64,000 nt of DNA, from contig NZ_FOHB01000003.1 in assembly GCF_900111375.1 (NCBI RefSeq), positions 62,001 through 126,000 of the forward strand, given 5' to 3'. The stretch comes from Pedococcus cremeus (GTDB lineage: Bacteria; Actinomycetota; Actinomycetes; Actinomycetales; Dermatophilaceae). Position 1 is the first letter of the stretch, and every line of letters starts with the position of its first letter. Below are positions 56,346 through 64,000 of the stretch, in pieces. Both the position numbers and the translations under genes were made by a program. The notes under the pieces are model-generated. The model made no database searches, was not told the DNA's origin, and saw only the letters and a list, made by a program, of their open reading frames with translations.

Positions 56346-57845
56346 TCAGGCGGCGGGGACCTTCTCGCGCTGGGCGAGGCGGGCGTTGCGGCGCCCGTAG
56401 CTGAGGTAGAGCACCACGCCGATGACCATCCAGACGGCGAACCGCAGCCACGTCTCGACCGAGAGGTTGGTCATCAGGTAGAGGCAGGCGAGCGCCGACA
56501 GGGCGGGGATGACGGGGGAGAAGGGGACCCGGAAGGGGCGCTCCATGTCGGGCCTGGTGCGGCGCAGGATCGGCACGGCGATCGACACGATGATGAACGC
56601 GAAGAGCGTGCCGATGCTGACGAGGTTGGCGAGGGTGCCCAGCGGCACGAAGCCGGCCAGCACCGCCACGAAGACGACGGTGATCGCGGTGATGCGGTAG
56701 GGCGTGCCCCACTTCGGGTGGACCTTGGCGATGGCGGGCGGCAGCAGCCGGTCGCGGCCCATCGAGAAGCCGATGCGGCCCATCGCCACGATGTCGACGA
56801 GGATCACCGAGGTGAGCCCTGCGACCGCGGCGATGGAGATCAGCGCAGCGGCCCAGCCGGCGCCGACGGCGTCGAAGGCGCTGGCGATCGGGGCGCCCTC
56901 GTCGATCTTGCGGTAGTCGACCATCGCGGTGATGACGAACGAGACGCCCATGTAGAGCACGGTGCACAGCGCCAGGGTCCCGAAGAGGCCGACGGGCAGG
57001 TCGCGGCTGGGGTTGCGGGTCTCCTCGCCGAGGTTGGCCACCGCCTCGAAACCGGTGTAGGCGAAGAAGACGACAGCGGCGGCCGTGAGCACCCCGGCGA
57101 AGCCGAACGCCGTGGGCTCGAGGCCGAAGACCGCCTGGCTGAGCGGCTGGGCCAGCCCGGAGGTGCCCTTCTCCACCGGCTCCGAGGCGGGGATGAAGGG
57201 GGTCAGGTTGGCCTTGTCGATGAAGAAGAGGCCGGCGATGACGACGAAGGCGCAGATGGCGACCTTGACGACGACGAGGGCATTGGTGACCCGCGCGCTC
57301 TCGCGGATGCCCAGGGTCGCCACCGCCCCGAGCACCAGCACGATGGCGATGGCCCCGATGTTGACGGTGGCCTTCTCGCTGAACAGCGTCGGGGGAAGGT
57401 CGAAGAGGTTGGCGAGGTAGCCCGACCAGCCGCGGGCCACCACCGCCGCACCGAGGGCGAACTCGAGGATGAGGTCCCACCCGATGATCCAGGCGAAGAT
57501 CTCGCCGATGGTGGCGTAGGCGTAGGTGTAGGCGCTGCCGGCGGTCGGCACGGCGGAGGCCATCTCGGCGTAGCAGAGGGCGGCCAGCAGGCTGACCAGG
57601 CCGGCGATGCCGAAGGAGATCACGACTCCGGGGCCGGCGTGCTGCTTCGCCTCGACACCGGTCAGGGTGAAGATGCCCGTGCCGATGACGATGCCGATGC
57701 CGAACCCCATGAGGTCCTTGGCGGTCAGGCGTCTCGCGAGCCGGTGAACGGCCCCCTCGTGGCCCGAGCCCTCGACAGGGTCCGCGGCTTGGGCAAGGAC
57801 GTCCTCGACGGGTTTGGTCCGCAGGACCGAGTCCGTGGTGCTCAT
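56346..57845 (-). CDS. cationic amino acid transporter-type APC permease
   Basis: A 499-residue transporter of the CAT/YfnA group: LTAKDLMGFGIGIVIGTGIF (TM1 with GxGIGTGIF), CYAEMASAVPTAGSAYTYAY and the long GWDLILEFALGAAVVARGWS that marks the CAT subfamily; about 12-14 TM helices. The substrate may be a basic or aromatic amino acid; proximity to tyrosine catabolism is suggestive only. The start at 57845 has TACCGT 7 bases upstream, a leaderless arrangement. Further in-frame upstream codons have no support. It is convergent with hppD. Confidence 0.88.
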   Translation of the reverse strand: MSTTDSVLRTKPVEDVLAQAADPVEGSGHEGAVHRLARRLTAKDLMGFGIGIVIGTGIFTLTGVEAKQHAGPGVVISFGIAGLVSLLAALCYAEMASAVPTAGSAYTYAYATIGEIFAWIIGWDLILEFALGAAVVARGWSGYLANLFDLPPTLFSEKATVNIGAIAIVLVLGAVATLGIRESARVTNALVVVKVAICAFVVIAGLFFIDKANLTPFIPASEPVEKGTSGLAQPLSQAVFGLEPTAFGFAGVLTAAAVVFFAYTGFEAVANLGEETRNPSRDLPVGLFGTLALCTVLYMGVSFVITAMVDYRKIDEGAPIASAFDAVGAGWAAALISIAAVAGLTSVILVDIVAMGRIGFSMGRDRLLPPAIAKVHPKWGTPYRITAITVVFVAVLAGFVPLGTLANLVSIGTLFAFIIVSIAVPILRRTRPDMERPFRVPFSPVIPALSALACLYLMTNLSVETWLRFAVWMVIGVVLYLSYGRRNARLAQREKVPAA

Positions 57846-57852
57846 TCCGACC

Positions 57853-57858
57853 ACGGTA
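57853..57858 (-). promoter_or_regulatory. -10 element of a leaderless promoter (CAT permease)
   Basis: On the minus strand TACCGT, then 7 bases, then the ATG at 57845. Confidence 0.55.
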
Positions 57859-57994
57859 GGGGGAGGTGCTGCAGGCCGCACACGATGCGGGTCTCGGCCC
57901 AGCTCGGTGGGGCGAGCCCGGCGCGAGTCCCGGCCCGGCTCCTCAGGCGAGTCCCGGCTCCGGATCGGGCGGTGCCGCGTGAGAGGCTGGCGGC

Positions 57995-58879
57995 ATGGCG
58001 AACCCGCAGTCGCCGGGCTGGTACGACGACCCGGACAACCCGCAGCAGCTGCGGTACTTCGACGGCGTCGTGTGGACTCGGCACACGTCCCCGCGCAGCA
58101 CCCGGCCGGCTTCCGGCCCCGTCGCCCCGCAGCAGAGCGCTCCTGAGCAGCTGGCCGCCCCCCAGGGCGCCCAGTCGTGGGGACAGCACCCGCAGTACCC
58201 ACCGCAGCAGTACCCACCGCAGCAGGCGCCCGGGCAGCGGCCTCCGGGCCAGTACCCCTACGGTGAGCAGCCCCACGGCCGGGGTGGCTGGAGCAGGCCT
58301 CCGGCCCCCACGTCCTACGGCACGCAGGCGCGCACGCCCGACGGCGAGCCGCTCGCCGGCTGGTGGAAGCGGGCCGCCGCCCGGATCATCGACTGGATCA
58401 TCGTCTGGGTGGTCGCGCTGCCCCTGACCGGCTACTTCCTCTATCGCGCGTTCGCCGAGCTGTGGCCCGCCGTGCAGGACTACGCCAAGCAGGTCGAGGC
58501 CGGCAACAGCAGCGCGGTCACGCCGAGCGCGACGCCCGAGATGGTCAAGTGGCTGGTCGGCTACTCGGTGCTGCTCACCCTGGTGGCGACCGTCTACGAG
58601 GTCTTCTTCACCACGCGAAGCGGTGCGACGCCGGGCAAGAAGGCGCTCGGCCTGCGGGTGCGGCTGCGCGAGCAGCCCGGACCGCTGCCGGTGCAGGCCG
58701 CGCTGCAGCGGACGGTGATCCCCATCGGCGGAAACCTCTTCGCCAGCCTGCCGCTGCTCAGCCAGCTGGTCGGGCTGCTCCAGGTCGCCGATGTGCTGCT
58801 GCCGCTGGTCAACGAGCGCAAGCAGGCCATCCACGACCTGATGGCCAAGACCAACGTCGTCGACACCCGCAAGTACTAG
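57995..58879 (+). CDS. DUF2510-RDD family membrane protein
   Basis: A 294-residue protein. The N-terminal DUF2510 motif SPGWYDDPDNPQQLRYFDGV VW(T) is followed by a Pro/Gln-rich linker (QYPPQQYPPQQAPGQ) and an RDD domain: GEPLAGWWKRAAARIIDWII, a second helix about 184-203, and GKKALGLRVRLRE typical of RDD proteins. The family is associated with ion homeostasis or unknown transport. GAGAGG is 8 bases before the ATG. It is convergent with fahA, 51 bases apart. Confidence 0.88.
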   Translation: MANPQSPGWYDDPDNPQQLRYFDGVVWTRHTSPRSTRPASGPVAPQQSAPEQLAAPQGAQSWGQHPQYPPQQYPPQQAPGQRPPGQYPYGEQPHGRGGWSRPPAPTSYGTQARTPDGEPLAGWWKRAAARIIDWIIVWVVALPLTGYFLYRAFAELWPAVQDYAKQVEAGNSSAVTPSATPEMVKWLVGYSVLLTLVATVYEVFFTTRSGATPGKKALGLRVRLREQPGPLPVQAALQRTVIPIGGNLFASLPLLSQLVGLLQVADVLLPLVNERKQAIHDLMAKTNVVDTRKY

Positions 58880-58930
58880 CGGGCGGCGCGGGCGGCCCCA
58901 CCTGCGCGGCCGGCCGGCGCGACCGGCGGC

Positions 58931-60151
58931 TCAGCGCTGGCGAGCCGGCTGGATCGTCCCCGTCACCTCGTCGAGGCCGACGCGGCTGCCGCCGGGGCCG
59001 GGCGCCCACGCGCGAAGCGTGACGACGTCGCCGTCCTCGAGGAAGCCGCGGGTCGTGCCGTCGTCGAGGGAGAGCGGCTCGGTGCCGTTCCACGTCAGCT
59101 CGAGCAGGCTGCCGCGGGTCTCCTTCTGCGGACCCGAGATGGTGCCGGAGGCGAAGAGGTCGCCGTTGCGCAGCGAGGCGCCGTTGACGGTCAGGTGCGC
59201 CAGCATCTGCGTCGGCGACCAGTACATGTCGCGGTACTCGGGGCGCGCGACGACGGTGCCGTTGATGACGACCTCGTAGTGGATGTCGAGGCCGAACACG
59301 CTGCGCTCGTCGCCGCGCAGGTAGGGGAGCGGCTGCGGGTCCTGGCCGGGCAGCGGCACGCGCGCGGCCTCGAGGGCGTCGAGGGTCACCACCCACGGCG
59401 AGACGCTGGTGGCGAACGACTTGCCCAGGAACGGGCCGAGCGGCACGTACTCCCAGGCCTGGATGTCGCGGGCGCTCCAGTCGTTGAGCAGCGTGACGCC
59501 GAAGAGGTGGTCGGCAGCCTCGGCCACGCCGACCGGCTCGCCGAGGGCGGTGGCGCCGCCCACGACGAAGCCGAGCTCGGCCTCGATGTCGAGGCGGATG
59601 CTGGGGCCGAACGTGGGCGCCGGCTCCGAGGGCGCCTTGCGCTGGCCCTGCGGGCGCACGATGTCGGTGCCGGAGACCACGACCGTGCCGGACCGCCCGT
59701 GGTAGCCGATCGGCAGGTGCTTCCAGTTGGGCGTCAGGGCGTCCCCGTCGGGGCGGAAGATCTTCCCGACGTTGGTGGCGTGGTGCTCACCGGCGTAGAA
59801 GTCGACGTAGTCGGCGACCTCGAAGGGCAGGTGCATCCGCACCTGGTCGAGCGGCACGAGGTGCGGCTCGATCGAGTCGCGGCGGGCTTCGTTGGTCAGC
59901 TGCTCCACCAGCCAGGCCCGTCCGGCCGTCCATGCGTCGCGGCCCTCGGCGAGGAAGGCGTTGAGGCTCGGCTGCAGCCACACCTCGCCGGACTCCATGC
60001 CGCCCAGCTCGGCGGCGGCGCCCGCGTCGAGCACCCAGTCGCCGATCCGCACCCCCACCCGCGGCGTGCGGTCCGCGGTGGAGAAGACGCCGTAGGGCAG
60101 GTTGTCCACGCCGTAGGGGTGGTCGGCGGGCAGGTCCAGCCAGGTGGTCAC
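58931..60151 (-). CDS. fahA: fumarylacetoacetase
   Basis: A 406-residue enzyme that splits fumarylacetoacetate into fumarate and acetoacetate, the last step of tyrosine catabolism. The N-terminal SH3-like domain (DLPADHPYGVDNLPYGVFST) is followed by the FAH barrel: YVDFYAGEHHATNVGKIFRP (catalytic His, metal Asp), RLDIEAELGFVVGG (Glu ligands), LLNDWSARDIQAWEYVPLGP and GKSFATSVSPW. The GTG at 60151 follows directly on the stop of the 60152 gene, and the GAGGAG inside that stop region is its ribosome-binding site, so the two are coupled. Confidence 0.95.
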   Translation of the reverse strand: MTTWLDLPADHPYGVDNLPYGVFSTADRTPRVGVRIGDWVLDAGAAAELGGMESGEVWLQPSLNAFLAEGRDAWTAGRAWLVEQLTNEARRDSIEPHLVPLDQVRMHLPFEVADYVDFYAGEHHATNVGKIFRPDGDALTPNWKHLPIGYHGRSGTVVVSGTDIVRPQGQRKAPSEPAPTFGPSIRLDIEAELGFVVGGATALGEPVGVAEAADHLFGVTLLNDWSARDIQAWEYVPLGPFLGKSFATSVSPWVVTLDALEAARVPLPGQDPQPLPYLRGDERSVFGLDIHYEVVINGTVVARPEYRDMYWSPTQMLAHLTVNGASLRNGDLFASGTISGPQKETRGSLLELTWNGTEPLSLDDGTTRGFLEDGDVVTLRAWAPGPGGSRVGLDEVTGTIQPARQR

Positions 60152-61048
60152 TTACATCTCCTCGACGAGGTTGAGCTCGGACAGTTCCGTGACGGGGTCG
60201 GTGACGCCGCAGCACCCGTATGCCGTGAAGAGCGCGCGCACGCGCTCCGCGTCCGCCGCGGTGAGGGCGGCGACCTCCCGGGCCAGCGGCTCGGGGTCAC
60301 GCGCGGCCAGCAGGGGGGCCAGCGACTCGGGGTGCAGCCCGTCGACGGCGCCCGCCACGGCGCACAGCACGTTGAGCAGGCCGTGCTGCTCCTCGGCGTG
60401 GTCCTTGACCGTGTAGGTGCCCCGCACCACGTGGTGGAGCCCGCCGGTGAGCTTGAACGGCAGGCGCCGTGCGGTGGCGGCGTGGAGGAAGGCGGCCAGC
60501 TCCTCCTCGTCGGGCCACGCCCAGGCCGGGGTGGCGCCGGTGCGGAACTTGGCCAGCACCGAGCCCGAGACGGCCGTCCCGGAGGCGCCGGCCTCGGCGA
60601 GGTCGTCGAGCGCGCGGACCTGGTCGGTGCCCCGGGGCACCTCGAGCACCAGCGCAGGCACCTGCTCGAGCACGCCGAGGTCGAGGTCGCGCCACTCCGG
60701 GGTCCAGCCGACCTCGACGGCCGACACCTGCACCTGGGGGTGCTCGCGCAGCAGGTGCAGCGCGTCGGTCACCGTGTGCAGCGGGGTGCCGGGACGGGCG
60801 ATGAGGCCCACCCGCAGCGGCTCGGCGGCCTGCGGCACGAGCTCGACCAGCGCGGCCGCGTCGGAGGCGGGCACCAGCAACGGGCCGATGAGCGCGGCAT
60901 ACCGGCTGGCGCGGTGGGCACGGTGCTCGCGCACGGCGTCGGGCAGGGGCGCGAGCCCCGGTGGGAAGACGGCCGCGTCGTCGATGAGCGCTGCGAACAG
61001 GGCCGGCTCGGCAGGCGAGCTCGCGGCTGCGCCCGACAGCGGTGTCAT
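60152..61048 (-). CDS. uncharacterised protein co-translated with fumarylacetoacetase
   Basis: A 298-residue soluble protein I cannot assign to a named family. Features: ALIDDAAVFPPGLAPLPDAV at the start, a TIM-barrel-like alternation of strands and helices (VGLIARPGTP, ALVLEVPRG, LKFRTGA-type LAKFRTGATPAWAWPDEEE), LPFKLTGGLHHVVRG near residue 215 and a Cys pair in YGCCGVTDPV near the C-terminus. It starts leaderless from TAGCCT and is translationally joined to fahA, divergent from hmgA. That position makes a role in homogentisate or tyrosine breakdown likely; maleylacetoacetate isomerisation is one gap it could fill, but there is no sequence support for that. Confidence 0.75.
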   Translation of the reverse strand: MTPLSGAAASSPAEPALFAALIDDAAVFPPGLAPLPDAVREHRAHRASRYAALIGPLLVPASDAAALVELVPQAAEPLRVGLIARPGTPLHTVTDALHLLREHPQVQVSAVEVGWTPEWRDLDLGVLEQVPALVLEVPRGTDQVRALDDLAEAGASGTAVSGSVLAKFRTGATPAWAWPDEEELAAFLHAATARRLPFKLTGGLHHVVRGTYTVKDHAEEQHGLLNVLCAVAGAVDGLHPESLAPLLAARDPEPLAREVAALTAADAERVRALFTAYGCCGVTDPVTELSELNLVEEM

Positions 61049-61055
61049 GGGGGTG

Positions 61056-61061
61056 AGGCTA
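61056..61061 (-). promoter_or_regulatory. -10 element of a leaderless promoter (60152 gene / fahA)
   Basis: On the minus strand TAGCCT, then 7 bases, then the ATG at 61048. Confidence 0.55.
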
Positions 61062-61134
61062 CTAGGGTGGCGCTCGGGCACACCCCCCGCCCGGAACGAC
61101 CCATCGGCAGGCCTGACCACAGTGAGGTGGAGCA

Positions 61135-62427
61135 GTGGCGCACTACCAGCAGCAGGGCGACATCCCGCCCAAGCGGCACACCCAGCACCGGCGGCCCTCA
61201 GAGGGCGGCAACGGCGGCGAGGGCGCCAAGGGGGAGCTCTACTACGAGGAGCTCATGGGCGAGGAGGGCTTCTCCTCCGACTCCTCGCTGCTCTACCACC
61301 GCAACATCCCCTCGACCATCGCCGGCGCCCGCGAGTGGGAGGTCGGTGACCTCAGCACCACGCCGAACCACCCGCTGGTGCCCCGCCACCTCAGGCTGCA
61401 CGACCTCTTCACGGCCGAGGAGGTGGCGAGCACCGACGTCGTCACGGGCCGCCGCCTGGTGCTCGGCAACGGCGACGTGCGGATCTCGTATGCCGTCGCC
61501 GGCGCCACCAGCCCGTGGTACCGCAACGGGATCGGCGACGAGTGCGTCTACGTCGAGCGCGGTGCCGCGCGCGTCGAGACGGTCTTCGGCGCGTTCGACG
61601 TCGCCCAGGGCGACTACCTGGTCATCCCGCGCGCGACCACGCACCGCTGGATCCCCGTCACCGACGGGGAGGAGCCGCTGCGCGCCTACTGCATCGAGGC
61701 CAACAGCCACATCGCGCCGCCGAAGCGCTACCTCAGCAAGTACGGCCAGTTCCTCGAGCACGCCCCCTACTGCGAGCGCGACCTGCGACCGCCCGTGGGG
61801 ACCTTGCTGGCCGAGGACATCGGGGCGGACCCGGCCGAGGAGACCGAGGTCTTCATCAAGCACCGCGGCAACGGGCCCGGCGGCATCGTCGGCACGGTCC
61901 ACACCCTGCCGTTCCACCCGCTCGACGTCGTCGGCTGGGACGGCTGCCTCTACCCCTACGCGTTCAACCTCCGCGACTTCGAGCCGATCACCGGCCGCGT
62001 GCACCAGCCGCCGCCCGTGCACCAGGTCTTCGAGGGCTGGAACTTCGTGATCTGCAACTTCGTGCCCCGCAAGGTCGACTACCACCCGCTCGCGGTGCCG
62101 GTGCCCTACTACCACTCCAACGTCGACAGCGACGAGATCATGTTCTACGTCGACGGCGACTACGAGGCCCGCAAGGGGTCGGGCATCGGGCGCGGCTCCA
62201 TCTCGGTGCACCCGGGCGGCCACGCCCACGGCCCGCAGCCGGGGGCGAGCGAGGCCTCGCTGGGGGTCGAGTACTTCGACGAGACCGCCGTCATGGTCGA
62301 CACCTTCCGCCCGCTCGAGCTGGGCGAGGGCGCCCGTGCCGTCGACGACGGGAAGTACGCCTGGTCGTGGTCGGGCGGACGTGGAAGCGGCCCCGAGTCC
62401 GGCGGAGGCGACTTCTCCATCGGCTGA
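61135..62427 (+). CDS. hmgA: homogentisate 1,2-dioxygenase
   Basis: A 430-residue cupin-type enzyme opening the homogentisate ring to maleylacetoacetate. It starts MAHYQQQGDIPPKRHTQHR. Conserved blocks include GEEGFSSDSSLLYHRNIPST, a central YLVIPRATTHRWIP cupin strand, PFHPLDVVGWDGCLYPYAFN, a PPVHQVFEGWNFVICNFVPR segment and the iron-site stretch YYHSNVDSDEIMFYVDGDYE. GTG 61135 is preceded by GAGGTGGAGCA. It is divergent from the fahA pair with an 86-base gap that carries both promoters. Confidence 0.95.
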   Translation: MAHYQQQGDIPPKRHTQHRRPSEGGNGGEGAKGELYYEELMGEEGFSSDSSLLYHRNIPSTIAGAREWEVGDLSTTPNHPLVPRHLRLHDLFTAEEVASTDVVTGRRLVLGNGDVRISYAVAGATSPWYRNGIGDECVYVERGAARVETVFGAFDVAQGDYLVIPRATTHRWIPVTDGEEPLRAYCIEANSHIAPPKRYLSKYGQFLEHAPYCERDLRPPVGTLLAEDIGADPAEETEVFIKHRGNGPGGIVGTVHTLPFHPLDVVGWDGCLYPYAFNLRDFEPITGRVHQPPPVHQVFEGWNFVICNFVPRKVDYHPLAVPVPYYHSNVDSDEIMFYVDGDYEARKGSGIGRGSISVHPGGHAHGPQPGASEASLGVEYFDETAVMVDTFRPLELGEGARAVDDGKYAWSWSGGRGSGPESGGGDFSIG

Positions 62428-62465
62428 CCCGACCTCTCGGGCGACGCGCTGGTCGCTAAGGCCGG

Positions 62466-62510
62466 GGGAGCGCCACCAGCGCCTGCTGGGGAAGCGCCAC
62501 CAGCGCCAGG
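62466..62510 (+). repeat. short direct repeat after hmgA
   Basis: GGAGCGCCACCAGCGCC and GGAAGCGCCACCAGCGCC lie 25 bases apart in the 243-base gap between hmgA and the phosphatase gene. Each can fold on itself (GGCGC/GCGCC). It may belong to a terminator. Confidence 0.5.
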
Positions 62511-62670
62511 ACGGTTTCACCACCGCAGGTCAACGGAGGGGAAATTCTTGCCGATGTCGGTTCCCTCGCCGGGCCCCGCCGCCTAGTGTGTCCACGCGCG
62601 TGCGCCGACCAGGCCCACGCCTCTCGTGCGCCGGGTCATCCCCGGCACCCGCCTGAACTGGAGGCAACCC

Positions 62671-64000
62671 GTGTCCGACAAGTCCACCGCAGCCCTGGCC
62701 ACCCTCGCCGCGTCGGAGCACTCCCGTCGCGCGATGCTCGGCATGGCCGTCGTCGGCGGCGCCAGTGCCGCCTTCCTCTCCGCCCCGGGCCGCGCGTCGG
62801 CCGCCCAGAACAAGGGACCGGGAGGCGGTTCGGGCACCTTCCGCCTGACCGTGATGGGCACCACCGACACCCACGGCAACGTCTTCAACTGGGACTACTT
62901 CAAGGACGCGGAGTACACCGACAGCAAGAGCAACGACATCGGCCTGGCCAAGATCGCCACGCTGGTCAAGGCGGTGCGTGCGGAGCGCGGCACGGAGAAC
63001 TGCCTCCTGCTCGACGCGGGTGACACCATCCAGGGCACGCCGCTGTCCTACTACTACGCCAAGATCGACCCGATCACCGGCGGCGCGAAGCACCCCATGG
63101 CCACCGCGATGAACACCATCGGCTACGACGCGGCGGCGCTCGGCAATCACGAGTACAACTACGGCCTCGAGACCCTGCGCGCCTTCGAGGAGCAGTGCGA
63201 CTTCCCACTGCTCAGCGCCAACTCGCTCGACTGGAGCACCGGCGCCCCCGTCTTCCAGCCGCACCTCATCCGCAGCTTCAAGGTGCCCGGTGAGGCCAAG
63301 CCGGTGAAGGTCGGCATCGTCGGCCTGGTCACCCCCGGTGTGGCCATCTGGGACAAGGCCAACGTCGAGGGCCGGGTGAAGTTCGGCGGCATCGTCGAGC
63401 AGGGCAAGGTCTGGGTGCCCAAGCTGAAGCAGGCCGGCTGCGACATCGTCGTGGTGGCCTGCCACTCCGGCGCCACGCCCGGCTCCTCCTACGGCGACGC
63501 CCTGCCCTTCCCGGAGAACGCCTCCACGCAGCTCGCCCAGGAGGTGCCCGGCATCGACGCGATCCTCGTCGGGCACGCCCACGAGGAGATCATCGAGCGC
63601 GTCGTGAAGAACAAGGCCACCGGCAAGGACGTGCTCCTCACCGAGCCCCTCAAGTGGGGCATGCGCCTGGCCGTTCTCGACTTCGACATCAGCAAGGTGG
63701 GCGGCCGGTGGACGGTGGCGCACCAGCACGCCACCCTGCTGAACGCCAACACCGTCGCGGAGGACGCGCAGGTCAAGGGCCTGCTCCAGCAGGACCACGA
63801 CATCGTCGTGACCTACGTGAACTCCGTGATCGGTTCCTGCACCTCCGCCATGTCGGCGCAGACGGCGCGCTTCGAGGACACGGCAGCGCTCGACTTCATC
63901 AACTACGTGCAGGGCCTGGTCGTGCGGGAGGCGCTGGCCGGCACCCCCGAGGCGAGCCTGCCGATGCTGTCGATCGCCGCACCGTTCAACCGCGACGCGG
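62671..64000 (+). CDS. Tat-exported 5'-nucleotidase-like metallophosphatase (3'-truncated by window edge)
   Basis: The frame is open from GTG 62671 (TGGAGGCAACCC upstream) to the end of the window, about 443 residues. A twin-arginine signal is clear (HSRRAMLGMAVVGGASAAF, Arg19-Arg20). Metallophosphatase motifs: VMGTTDTHGNVFNWDYFKD, LLLDAGDTIQGTPLSYYYAK, AALGNHEYNYG, VVVACHSG and AILVGHAHEE, followed by the start of the C-terminal 5'-nucleotidase domain (TSAMSAQTARFEDTAALDFI). Known relatives are 2',3'-cyclic-nucleotide 2'-phosphodiesterases/3'-nucleotidases and UshA-type enzymes that scavenge nucleotides outside the cell. A TAGTGT at 62584-62589 is a possible -10. Confidence 0.92.
   Translation, partial: MSDKSTAALATLAASEHSRRAMLGMAVVGGASAAFLSAPGRASAAQNKGPGGGSGTFRLTVMGTTDTHGNVFNWDYFKDAEYTDSKSNDIGLAKIATLVKAVRAERGTENCLLLDAGDTIQGTPLSYYYAKIDPITGGAKHPMATAMNTIGYDAAALGNHEYNYGLETLRAFEEQCDFPLLSANSLDWSTGAPVFQPHLIRSFKVPGEAKPVKVGIVGLVTPGVAIWDKANVEGRVKFGGIVEQGKVWVPKLKQAGCDIVVVACHSGATPGSSYGDALPFPENASTQLAQEVPGIDAILVGHAHEEIIERVVKNKATGKDVLLTEPLKWGMRLAVLDFDISKVGGRWTVAHQHATLLNANTVAEDAQVKGLLQQDHDIVVTYVNSVIGSCTSAMSAQTARFEDTAALDFINYVQGLVVREALAGTPEASLPMLSIAAPFNRDA

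Overview
The window is high-GC DNA with gene-dense, single-copy housekeeping synteny typical of a high-GC Gram-positive actinomycete. Actinobacterial hallmarks include the order prfB-ftsE-ftsX-M23 peptidase-smpB, a DinB/DUF664 protein of the mycothiol-linked superfamily, DUF3039 next to a helicase, a BTAD regulator, class-F-like sortases, DUF2510-RDD, and many promoters of TANNNT type lying 6-8 bases from the start codon (leaderless mRNAs). My best guess is the Intrasporangiaceae (Janibacter/Knoellia/Phycicoccus-like). The family is an inference from gene content, and the genus is not resolved.

Layout. 1-1.6 kb: etfB (partial) and etfA. 1.7-9.8 kb: small membrane protein, secreted subtilase, cysteine desulfurase plus mnmA (tRNA 2-thiouridine), membrane-tethered esterase, MetE-like zinc protein and DMT exporter. 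9.8-24.9 kb: acyl-CoA ligase, ligA, DinB-like protein, prfB, ftsEX with an EnvC-like M23 peptidase, smpB, a DUF2207 protein, CsbD and pyruvate carboxylase. 25.2-30.6 kb: a surface-protein island with three Thr/Ser/Pro-rich proteins sharing the C-terminal motif VPQAxTDGADL, two class-F-like sortases and a CAP-domain secreted protein. 30.7-42.7 kb: fasciclin protein, tmRNA (ssrA), PLP lyase, PAP2 phosphatase, thioredoxin, SIMPL protein, two methyltransferases, an amino-acid permease, malic enzyme, an LLM oxidoreductase and a VanZ-like protein. 42.9-49.4 kb: DEAD-box helicase with a long RD-repeat tail and long leader, YqgE, DUF3039, M43 metalloprotease, a DEAD/DEAH helicase and dodecin.

49.4-54.4 kb holds what looks to me like an undescribed peptide system. 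Two tiny proteins share an ELLPxRETL leader-like motif. Behind them lie an 898-residue fusion (a PqqD/RRE-like N-terminus, an M50 intramembrane metalloprotease and a Pro-rich MinD/ParA ATPase) and a secreted twin-CxxC protein. All four are in one operon, divergent from a BTAD (SARP-like) regulator. The secreted protein's repeats resemble the C-terminal half of the small peptides.

54.4-62.4 kb is a tyrosine-degradation region: an Lrp/AsnC regulator divergent from hppD, a CAT-type amino-acid permease, an RDD protein, fahA coupled to an uncharacterised gene, and hmgA. Together they take 4-hydroxyphenylpyruvate to homogentisate, then to fumarylacetoacetate and fumarate plus acetoacetate, although no maleylacetoacetate isomerase is visible here. 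The window ends inside a Tat-exported 5'-nucleotidase-like metallophosphatase. No insertion sequences, CRISPR arrays, rRNA or canonical tRNA genes were seen. An octamer GTATGCCG is strongly over-represented across the whole window.
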